Shown here: piece after piece, positions 33,815 through 42,424 of the stretch | Layout of the letters: each line of letters opens with the position of its first letter | Position numbering within the stretch: position 1 is the stretch's first letter | Source of the DNA: Rubrivivax benzoatilyticus JA2 = ATCC BAA-35 | Lineage (GTDB): Bacteria; Pseudomonadota; Gammaproteobacteria; Burkholderiales; Burkholderiaceae_C | Direction of reading: 5' to 3' | DNA length: 44,363 nt | Assembly: GCF_000190375.1 (NCBI RefSeq) | Contig: NZ_AEWG01000042.1 | Span: 1 to 44,363 of the forward strand | Position numbers and translations under genes: made by a program | Notes under the pieces: generated by a model | Databases searched by the model: none | What the model was told of the DNA's origin: nothing | The model's input: the letters and a program-made list of their open reading frames with translations, nothing else

Positions 33815-35953
33815 TCAGCGCGGCACCACCAGCGTGCCGTCGCCGAAGACGATGCGGTCGCCCGCGGCCGGCTCGGTCAGGATCGGCGGCACGTTGCCCG
33901 CCGCCAGCGCCGGCGCGGCGCCGGGGCTGCCGCCGCGCGGCAGCGTGCGCACCACCTGGCTGGGCGGCAGCGGCGCGCCCTGCATCAGGTGGGCCCACAT
34001 CAGGTCCATCGCGCGGTTGAAGTAGACGTGCAGCGGGACGAAGCGCGTGTCGTAGCCGAGCAAGGCGCCGAGCGCGATGAAACCGTCGAAGTGCTGCGCG
34101 TTCGTCACCTCGACGTAGCGCACGCCGTCGGCGCCGCCGTGGGCCTGGGTGCGCGCGTAGTAGGCCCGCGCGGTGTGGTTGACCGGCAGCAGCGCGTCGC
34201 TGCGGCCGGCGACGATCAGCACCGGCTTGCCGCGCAGGCGGCCGTCCAGCCGCACCTCGGCGACGCCGCGGCGCACACGCTGCGAGGCCTCGCGCATCGC
34301 GCCGCCGAGCAGCCGGCCGGCGGTGTCGCGGCCGGTGAGCAGCGAACGCTGGCACAGCGCACCGTCGAGCGCGAAATCGGCCAGCCCGCTGCCCGGCGAC
34401 ACGGCGAGGAAGTCCAGCTTCGCACCGCCCGACGAGGCGTCGTAGACGATGTTGACGCCGGTCGTCGGCGGCACGCCGTTGCCGGTCGAGAAGATCGACG
34501 CGACGCCGGCGGCCGAGGGCGCGGCCGGCGCACCGGTGGCGTCGGTGTTGGCGAACGTGAAGCCGCAGAGGCGGTCCTCGACGCCGAAGCGGCCGTAGGC
34601 GTTGGTGTAGGTCGTCGCGATCGAGTTGGTGGCGAAGCGGTAGTGCGACTGGTGCAGGAAGTCGGCCTCCGCCGTCCAGCCGTAGGCCCGCAGCCGGGCG
34701 AGTGCGTCGGCGGCCTGCTCGGCGATCGTCGCGCCGGCGACCAGGCCCCGGGCGGCCAGCGCGGTGCAGCGGTTCTGCGCCGCCGCGGTGAAGGCCGCGG
34801 GCCAGAAGGCCGGCGCCACCGCGGTGCCGCCGCCGGCGGCCGGCGCCAGCAGCGCGCAGGGCTGGTAGAGGTTGGCGAACGTGAAGTAGTCGGCCAGCGG
34901 CCGGCCGATCGTCGCCACCGGCGTGTCGCCTTCGCGGATCGACAGACCGTGCATCCAGCGCGGCTGGGCATTGGGCTCGCTGACCGCGACGCCGTCGATC
35001 AGGCCCTCGCGGTCCTGCTCGGCGGCGGCGAGCGCGGCGCCGCCGCCATTGGAGACGCTGCTGGCGATGACGAGGGTGTTGCGGGCGTTCAGCGTCGCCT
35101 CGCGGCGGCCGTCCCGGCCGAGCTTGCCGTAACGCTCGTTGAGCACCCAGAACGCGAAACGCACCGCCTGCAGCGTGTGCCGGCCCCAGTCGGCCTCGGG
35201 GTTCTGCCCCGAATGCGCGTGCTTGTAGGCCACGCGGTGCGGCGCCTGGGCCAGCAGGGCCTGGCGCTCGGTGTCGGCCAGCGGCGCGCGGAACAGCGCC
35301 TCGGCGCCGGCGGCGGCGGCATCGACGACACGGCCGTCGCGCAGCGTCACCCGGTCGGCACCCAGCTCGTGCAGGCCGTTGCCGCTGCCCTTGTCGGTGT
35401 AGGCGACGGCGCAGCCGCGCTTGAGCCCCCACTCGCCGGCGGTGCCGATGGCGCCGTAGATGCCGCGCGAGCCCGAGGAGGTGGCGGTGACGATGCACGG
35501 CCGCGCCGGGTCGAAACGCTCGGGCACCTGCACCATCAGCGTGACGTTCTCGCGGCCGCTGCCGTCGTCGAGCCAGGCGAAGGTCTCGCGCCCGGCGACC
35601 TTGCCTTCGCCCAGCGTGTCGCGGCCGTCGGCGTCGATGTTGGGGCCGTAGAACACGCCCATGCCGCCGGCGGCGGTGTAGTCGACCAGCGCGCGATAGT
35701 TCACGTAGATCGCGTTGCGGCGCAGTTCGGCGGGTGTCGGCGCCAGCGGGTCGGCGAAGGCCGGCGTCGCGCCCATCAGCCCGGTCTTGCCGAGGCCGGC
35801 GGTCAGCAGGTCGTCGGCGACACCGTCGTAGACGGCCTCGGTGACCGGCCCGCGCACGCCGGCCGGCAGGGTGTTGGCCGGGGCGGCCCAGGCGGCGGCG
35901 CCGGACAGCAGGCAGGCGGCCGCGGCGGCCGTCCAGGTCGGGGTGTGCTTCAC
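33815..35953 (-). CDS. D-(-)-3-hydroxybutyrate oligomer hydrolase
   Basis: An enzyme (712 aa) that splits short 3-hydroxybutyrate oligomers to monomers in polyhydroxybutyrate use. A Sec signal peptide of about 23 residues (ends AWA-AP) indicates export. The likely nucleophile is S301 in ASSVSNGGGA, the modified lipase box of this family; a late Asp/His pair is plausible in AGRSDALLPVNH and NAQHFDGF. The block DFLHQSHYRFATNSIATTY and the C-terminal HVYFNRAMDLMWAHL support the assignment. Length matches the ~700-aa family. Transcribed away from the Bug-malonyl-CoA synthetase pair through a 229-base divergent gap with only GC-rich dyads. Confidence 0.88.
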   Translation of the reverse strand: MKHTPTWTAAAAACLLSGAAAWAAPANTLPAGVRGPVTEAVYDGVADDLLTAGLGKTGLMGATPAFADPLAPTPAELRRNAIYVNYRALVDYTAAGGMGVFYGPNIDADGRDTLGEGKVAGRETFAWLDDGSGRENVTLMVQVPERFDPARPCIVTATSSGSRGIYGAIGTAGEWGLKRGCAVAYTDKGSGNGLHELGADRVTLRDGRVVDAAAAGAEALFRAPLADTERQALLAQAPHRVAYKHAHSGQNPEADWGRHTLQAVRFAFWVLNERYGKLGRDGRREATLNARNTLVIASSVSNGGGAALAAAEQDREGLIDGVAVSEPNAQPRWMHGLSIREGDTPVATIGRPLADYFTFANLYQPCALLAPAAGGGTAVAPAFWPAAFTAAAQNRCTALAARGLVAGATIAEQAADALARLRAYGWTAEADFLHQSHYRFATNSIATTYTNAYGRFGVEDRLCGFTFANTDATGAPAAPSAAGVASIFSTGNGVPPTTGVNIVYDASSGGAKLDFLAVSPGSGLADFALDGALCQRSLLTGRDTAGRLLGGAMREASQRVRRGVAEVRLDGRLRGKPVLIVAGRSDALLPVNHTARAYYARTQAHGGADGVRYVEVTNAQHFDGFIALGALLGYDTRFVPLHVYFNRAMDLMWAHLMQGAPLPPSQVVRTLPRGGSPGAAPALAAGNVPPILTEPAAGDRIVFGDGTLVVPR

Positions 35954-36182
35954 GGTCGGTTCTCCTGACGGGGGAGCGGGCCGTCGCCTCGCCCGGCGCT
36001 GGAGGCGCCGGCGCGCAGGATGCCCCGTGGCCGGCAGCCGGCGGCAGCGGGCAAACCCGCCGCCCGGAACGCGGGGGGCTCCGCTGCGGGTATGCCCCCG
36101 GGCTTCACCCGGGCGTCATCGGCACCGGCCGATGGCAGCATGGCCCGGCCCGCAGTCCGCGGGACACATGAGGAGGAGACAG

Positions 36183-37157
36183 ATGCCGCCTTGGTCCCGC
36201 CGCCGGCTGCTGGCCGCCGGTTCCGTCCTGCTCGCGCCGGCCTGGGCGCGTGCGCAGTCCGCGGGCACCCGCCCGGTGACCATCGTCGTGCCCTTCCCGC
36301 CCGGCGGCGGCACCGACGCCTTCGCCCGCCCGCTGTTCGGCGCGATGACCCGCGCCGCCGGCCGCCAGTACCTGATCGACAACCGCGGCGGCGCCGGCGG
36401 CAATCTCGGCGCCGGCCTCGCCGCCAAGGCCGCGCCGGACGGCAGCAACTTCTTCATGGGCGCGGTGCACCACGCGATCGCGCCGGCGATGTACCCCAAG
36501 CTGGACTACAGCCTGGAGGGCGACTTCGTGCCGGTGACGCTGGTGGCCAGCGTGCCGCAGGTCATCGTCGTCAACCCGCAGCGTGTCGCGGCGCGCACGC
36601 TGCCGCAGCTGCTGGCGCTGCTGCGCGCCAAACCCGGCGGGCTGAACTACGGCTCGGCCGGCAACGGCACCTCGCACCACCTGGCCGGCGAGCTGTTCAA
36701 GCAGCAGTCCGGGACCTTCATCACCCACATCCCCTACCGGGGCGCGGGGCCGGCGCTGCAGGACCTGATCGCCGGCCAGGTCGACCTGATGTTCGACGGC
36801 CTGGCCTCGTCGGCGGCGCACATCAAGTCGGGCAAGCTGCACCCGATCGCCGTCGCCGGCACACGCCGCGCACCCGGTTTCCCCGACGTGCCGACGGCAC
36901 GCGAGCAGGGCCTGCCCGACTACGTGGTCTCGACCTGGTACGCGTTGTTCGCGCCCAAGGCGACACCGCGTGACGCGGTCGAGCGTTTCGGCGCCGACGT
37001 CAGGCGCGCCATCGCCAGCGACGAGCTGCGCACCACCTGGACCGGGCTGGGCGCCGAGCCGCCGGACCTGCAGGGCGAGGCGCTGGGCAAGTTCGTCGCC
37101 GCCGAGACGCGGCGCTGGGCCGAGGTCGTCAAGCGTTCCGGCGCCAAGCTCGACTGA
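36183..37157 (+). CDS. Bug family tripartite tricarboxylate transporter binding protein
   Basis: A periplasmic binding protein (324 aa) of the Bug/TctC family, very frequent in Burkholderiales. A twin-arginine-like signal MPPWSRRRLLAAGSVLL ends near AWARA-QS. The family core is seen in RPVTIVVPFPPGGGTDAFAR, IDNRGGAGGNLGA, LNYGSAGNGTSHHLAGE and HIPYRGAGPALQDLIAGQVD. GAGGAGGAG precedes the ATG at 36183. No TctA/TctB membrane genes are adjacent. The neighbour downstream is a malonyl-CoA synthetase 60 bases away, so a malonate-type ligand is a reasonable guess but unproven. Confidence 0.92.
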   Translation: MPPWSRRRLLAAGSVLLAPAWARAQSAGTRPVTIVVPFPPGGGTDAFARPLFGAMTRAAGRQYLIDNRGGAGGNLGAGLAAKAAPDGSNFFMGAVHHAIAPAMYPKLDYSLEGDFVPVTLVASVPQVIVVNPQRVAARTLPQLLALLRAKPGGLNYGSAGNGTSHHLAGELFKQQSGTFITHIPYRGAGPALQDLIAGQVDLMFDGLASSAAHIKSGKLHPIAVAGTRRAPGFPDVPTAREQGLPDYVVSTWYALFAPKATPRDAVERFGADVRRAIASDELRTTWTGLGAEPPDLQGEALGKFVAAETRRWAEVVKRSGAKLD

Positions 37158-37217
37158 ACACGCTGGGAACGTCGGCCCGGAAAGCCTAGGATCGGCGAGC
37201 CCTCCGCTCCCGACTGG

Positions 37218-38759
<1,542 letters not shown>

Positions 38760-38832
38760 GACGCCGCATCGGCGGCCTCAGAGCGCCACGATGCGGGATC
38801 ACGCCGCACACGACGGGAATCCGGGATCGCCC

Positions 38833-38853
38833 GGCTTTGTCCATGACAAAGCC
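38833..38853 (+). terminator. Weak terminator-like hairpin after malonyl-CoA synthetase gene
   Basis: GGCTTTGTC - CAT - GACAAAGCC is a perfect nine-base-pair stem, 73 bases after the matB stop. It is not followed by a T-run, so termination is uncertain. Confidence 0.35.
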
Positions 38854-38913
38854 GAGAGCAAATTTCCGAGTGTCCTGGTTGATTGGGGTCATGTCCCCGC
38901 CATAATCACGGAA

Positions 38914-39270
38914 ATGAACAAGACACAGCCGATCCGTCTGTTGCCTGAACCGGGCTGTGGCGGCTGCATGCCCAGCCATGCCGGCTGCGGCGGCGGCTTC
39001 GGCCGCCCGTGTCCCGCGCCCGAACTGCGTGGCAACCCGGCGCTGGTGCACGGCGTGCTGGAGTCGCTGCGCGGCGTCGTCGCCGCCGACGGCGGCAACA
39101 TCGTCGACCGCCAGCTCGTCAAGGCGCTGCACATCGGCGCCGACGAGGCCGAGCTGACCGTCAGCTTCCCGCCGAGCTGCGGCATCGGCCGCGACCTCGC
39201 CGAAGGCGCCTTCCAGGCCCTGCGCCGCGCGCTGCCCGACACCGACGTCTACGTCCGCCACGCGGTCTGA
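38914..39270 (+). CDS. DUF59/MIP18-like protein with cysteine-rich N-terminus
   Basis: A protein of 118 aa. The first 35 residues hold four cysteines (C15, C18, C25, C33) in a Gly-rich run, CGGCMPSHAGCGGG. The rest looks like the DUF59/MIP18 fold used in Fe-S protein maturation: VLESLRGVVAADGGNIVDRQ, LTVSFPPSCGIG with C89 at the position of the conserved reactive cysteine, and a final DTDVYVRHAV strand. I am unsure of the exact family. The ATG at 38914 follows only a weak GGAA and a CATAAT box at 38901-38906, so the transcript may start very close to the ATG. It stands alone and ends with a strong terminator. Confidence 0.75.
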   Translation: MNKTQPIRLLPEPGCGGCMPSHAGCGGGFGRPCPAPELRGNPALVHGVLESLRGVVAADGGNIVDRQLVKALHIGADEAELTVSFPPSCGIGRDLAEGAFQALRRALPDTDVYVRHAV

Positions 39271-39290
39271 GGTTTCCGCTCCCCCAGACA

Positions 39291-39315
39291 AAAGCCGGGC
39301 ATCGCCCGGCTTTTT
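39291..39315 (+). terminator. Intrinsic terminator after the DUF59-like gene
   Basis: AAAGCCGGGC pairs with GCCCGGCTTT around a three-base loop (ATC) and continues into TTTTT. It lies between two convergent genes and may serve both directions, since the complementary strand also ends in a T-containing run. Confidence 0.9.
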
Positions 39316-39365
39316 GCATTCCATCCGGCGGCCCGTGCGGGCCGCCGGCGCGACGGAGGTAGTCG

Positions 39366-41063
39366 TCAGTCCGCGGCGTAGATGTCGCGGTCCTTGGTCT
39401 CGCGGATGAACAGCAGGCCGATGACGAAGCACACCGACGCGATGACGATCGGGTACCAGAGGCCGTGGTACATGTTGCCGTTGGCCGCCACCATCGCGAA
39501 GGTGATCGACGGCAGCAGGCCGCCGAACCAGCCGTTGCCGATGTGGTACGGCAGGCTCATCGAGGTGTAGCGGATGCGCGTCGGGAACAGCTCGACCAGC
39601 ATCGCCGCGATCGGGCCGTAGACCATCGTCACGTAGATCACGAGGATGGTCAGGATGCCGACGATGGTCCACCACTGGCCGCCCATGAACTCGATCGGCT
39701 TGGCCTTGGCCGGGTAGCCGGCCTCGTTCAGCGTGTCACCCAGCGACTTCTTGAAGTCGGCGATGGCCTTGGTCGATTCCTCCGAGAACTTGTGGCCACC
39801 GGCGATCGTCGTCGCCGTCGGCGGCGTGATCGGCGTCTGGCCGATCATCACCACGGTCGGCGAGCCGGCCGGCAGGGCCTCGTTGACGTAGCTGGCCGAA
39901 CGTTGCGTCAGCGCGCGCTTGGCGATGTCGCAGGCCGAGGTGAAGTCGACCTCGCGCGCGATCGGGCTGCCCTGGAACGAACAGGTGGCCGGGTCGGCCC
40001 GCACGACGATCTCCGAGCGTGCCTGCGCGGCGGCCAGTTCCGGGTTGGCGGTGTTGGTCAGCGCCTTGAACAGCGGGAAGTAGGTCAGCACCGCCAGCGC
40101 CATGCCGGCCAGGATGATCGGCTTGCGGCCGATCTTGTCCGACAGCGTGCCGAAGACGACGAAGAACGGCGTGCCGATCAGCAGCGAGGCGGCGATCATG
40201 ATGTTCGCCGTCGCCGGGTCGACCTTCAGCGAGCTGGTCAGGAAGAACAGCGCGTAGAACTGGCCCGAGTACCCGACCACGCCCTGGCCCATCACCAGGC
40301 CGAACAGCGCCAGCAGCACGATCTTCAGGTTCTTCCACTGGCCGAAGCTCTCGGTCAGCGGCGCCTTCGAGGTCTTGCCCTCTTCCTTCATCTTGCGGAA
40401 CGCGGGCGACTCGTTCATCGACAGGCGGATCCAGACGCTGATCGCCAGCAGCAGGATCGAGACGATGAACGGGATGCGCCAGCCCCAGGCGGCGAAGGCC
40501 TCCTCGCCCATCAGCGTGCGCGTGCCGAGGATGACCAGCAGGCTCATGAACAGGCCCATCGTCGCCGTGGTCTGGATCCACGACGTGTAGGCGCCACGCT
40601 TGCCTTGCGGCGCGTGCTCGGCGACGTAGGTCGCGGCACCGCCGTACTCGCCGCCCAGCGCCAGGCCCTGCAGGATGCGCAGCAGGATCAGGATGATCGG
40701 CGCGGCGATGCCGATCGAGGCGTAGGTGGGCAGGATGCCGACGATGAAGGTCGACAGGCCCATGATCAGGATCGTCACCAGGAAGGTGTACTTGCGGCCG
40801 ATCATGTCGCCCAGGCGGCCGAAGACCAGCGCTCCGAAGGGCCGCACGATGAAGCCGGCGGCGAACGCCAGCAGCGAGGCGATGAACTGCGCCGTGGGGT
40901 CCAGCGCGGCGAAGAAGTGCTTGCCGATGAAGACGGCGAGCGAGCCGTACAGGTAGAAGTCGTACCACTCGAAGACCGTGCCCAGCGAGGAGGCGAAGAT
41001 GACTTTCTTCTCCTCGCGGGTCATCGGCGCTTTCGACGGCATCGCGGCGGTCGTGGCTGCCAT
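39366..41063 (-). CDS. MHS-family MFS transporter with a large extra loop
   Basis: A 12-helix inner-membrane proton symporter (565 aa) of the metabolite:H+ symporter family, which moves carboxylates, betaines or similar solutes. Family marks: GTVFEWYDFYLYG near residue 28, the loop 2-3 motif GRLGDMIGRK, LQGLALGGEYGGAATYV in helix 4, the repeat GTLSDKIGRKP in loop 8-9, and LFPTRIRYTSMSLPYHIGN near residue 492. Ordinary members are ~430-450 aa. Here residues ~336-460 form an extra soluble loop between helices 9 and 10, with C361 and C378 and a TPITPPTATT run. The ATG at 41063 has AGGAG upstream; an in-frame ATG further up is less likely. Substrate unknown. Confidence 0.9.
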   Translation of the reverse strand: MAATTAAMPSKAPMTREEKKVIFASSLGTVFEWYDFYLYGSLAVFIGKHFFAALDPTAQFIASLLAFAAGFIVRPFGALVFGRLGDMIGRKYTFLVTILIMGLSTFIVGILPTYASIGIAAPIILILLRILQGLALGGEYGGAATYVAEHAPQGKRGAYTSWIQTTATMGLFMSLLVILGTRTLMGEEAFAAWGWRIPFIVSILLLAISVWIRLSMNESPAFRKMKEEGKTSKAPLTESFGQWKNLKIVLLALFGLVMGQGVVGYSGQFYALFFLTSSLKVDPATANIMIAASLLIGTPFFVVFGTLSDKIGRKPIILAGMALAVLTYFPLFKALTNTANPELAAAQARSEIVVRADPATCSFQGSPIAREVDFTSACDIAKRALTQRSASYVNEALPAGSPTVVMIGQTPITPPTATTIAGGHKFSEESTKAIADFKKSLGDTLNEAGYPAKAKPIEFMGGQWWTIVGILTILVIYVTMVYGPIAAMLVELFPTRIRYTSMSLPYHIGNGWFGGLLPSITFAMVAANGNMYHGLWYPIVIASVCFVIGLLFIRETKDRDIYAAD

Positions 41064-41337
41064 GGGGGGTTGTCTCCTGTTGATTTCACGGTGCCGCACG
41101 CCCGACGGCGGCACGTGCGGCGCAATGTCGAATCGACCTCTGACCGCTTTCTGACGCCAAACTGAACGTTCGCTGACGATTTCCGGCCTTACCCGCAGCT
41201 TTCTTTTCGCATTGCAGAATTTCGGCCGCGGATTCGGGAAATTCCCCAGCGTTTTGCAGCGGTATCAAGAGGCAGTGGATTCCCTCGGTTTTGCACTCCA
41301 GCCACGCCCGCGAGGGCCGGAGATCCCGCACCAACCA

Positions 41338-41358
41338 AACGGTCACTTTGCGACCGTT
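41338..41358. promoter_or_regulatory. Inverted repeat between MHS transporter and fasciclin genes
   Basis: AACGGTC - seven bases (ACTTTGC) - GACCGTT is a perfect dyad centred 77 bases before the fasciclin ATG, in a 362-base divergent gap (41064-41425). The shape is that of a dimeric repressor or activator site, not a terminator. Apart from this and the site at 41403, I see no assignable element in the gap. Confidence 0.45.
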
Positions 41359-41402
41359 AAGTAGTTCACGAAAACCTTTCGGTAACTTCCGGCCGCGAGC
41401 GA

Positions 41403-41416
41403 TTGAGCTCGATCAA
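41403..41416. promoter_or_regulatory. FNR-like palindrome overlapping the ribosome site of the fasciclin gene
   Basis: TTGAG - four bases (CTCG) - ATCAA matches the FNR consensus TTGAT-N4-ATCAA in nine of ten bases. It ends inside the AAGGAG ribosome site at 41415-41420, ten bases before the start codon. At that place a bound regulator would repress rather than activate. It may be coincidental. Confidence 0.35.
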
Positions 41417-41425
41417 GGAGCACCG

Positions 41426-42400
41426 ATGACCCGCTGGCTGAAGACCCTCATCGCCACGTCCTCCGTCGCCTTGCTCGCCGCCTGTGGCGGCGACGGCGGC
41501 GACGACCATCCCGGCACCATCGCCGAGGTCGCGACCGAACGGAACCTGAGCGCGCTCGTCGCCGCGGCCGACAAGGCCGGGCTGGTCGACGAGCTGAGCG
41601 CCGAAGACGCGGCGCTGACCGTCTTCGCGCCGACCGACGCGGCCTTCGACGCGCTGGCCACGACACTCGGCTTCGCCGACGCCGGCGCGATGGTCGCCGC
41701 GCTCGACGCCGAGACCCTGGGCCGCATCCTCGCCTACCACGTGCTGCCGGCGCGCCGCACCGCCGCCGAGCTCGCCTCAGGCGACGAGCCGACGCTGTAC
41801 GAGTTCGAAGGCGCGCCGGCGACGCTGGACGTGGCGACCGCCGACGGCGTGACGCTCGGCGACGAGGTGCTGACCCGGGCCCGCGTGACGACGGCCGACG
41901 TCGCGGCGCGCAACGGCGTCGTTCACGTCATCGACAAGGTGCTGGTGCCGCCGGGCGTGCTCGACCTCGTGCAGATGGCCAGGCTGAACCCGGCGTTCTC
42001 GACGCTGGTGGCGGCGGTCGCCGCCGCCGGGCTGGACGACGACCTGGCCGGCACCGGCCCGTTCACGGTCTTCGCGCCGACCGACGACGCCTTCTCGGCG
42101 CTGCTCACGCGCACCGGCCTGAGCGCCGAGCAGCTGCTCGCCTCGCCCGGCCTCGCCGACACGCTGCTCTACCACGTCGTCGCCGGCGACGTGCGCGCCG
42201 CCGACGTGCTGGCGCTGCCGAACCCGGCCTTCGTCGACACCCTGCTCGCCGGCAACGACCTGGAGCTGCGCAACGACACGCTGACGCTGGTCGACGACGA
42301 CGTCGACAGCCCCGACGCGACGATCGCCGCGACCGACGTCATCGCGCGCAACGGCGTCATCCACGTCATCACGCAGGTGCTGATCCCGGCGCCGAACTGA
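41426..42400 (+). CDS. Fasciclin (FAS1) lipoprotein with two domains
   Basis: A lipoprotein (324 aa). The signal MTRWLKTLIATSSVALLAAC has a lipobox with Cys at residue 20, followed by a Gly/Asp-rich tether. Two FAS1 domains, ~130 residues each, follow: domain 1 with ALTVFAPTDAAFDAL, LAYHVLPARR and ARNGVVHVIDKVLVP; domain 2 with PFTVFAPTDDAFSAL, LLYHVVAGD and ARNGVIHVITQVLIP. FAS1 domains act in adhesion and surface contacts. It is very acidic. The ATG at 41426 follows AAGGAG. It is the only gene in its direction here and is convergent with the exonuclease gene. Confidence 0.9.
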   Translation: MTRWLKTLIATSSVALLAACGGDGGDDHPGTIAEVATERNLSALVAAADKAGLVDELSAEDAALTVFAPTDAAFDALATTLGFADAGAMVAALDAETLGRILAYHVLPARRTAAELASGDEPTLYEFEGAPATLDVATADGVTLGDEVLTRARVTTADVAARNGVVHVIDKVLVPPGVLDLVQMARLNPAFSTLVAAVAAAGLDDDLAGTGPFTVFAPTDDAFSALLTRTGLSAEQLLASPGLADTLLYHVVAGDVRAADVLALPNPAFVDTLLAGNDLELRNDTLTLVDDDVDSPDATIAATDVIARNGVIHVITQVLIPAPN

Positions 42401-42424
42401 GCGCCGGCGCCGCCGCCCAGTGCG

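Noticed and set aside
38879..38892. FNR site ahead of the DUF59-like gene
   Set aside because: TTGAT-N4-GTCAT has only one good half, and its distance from the CATAAT box does not fit activation.
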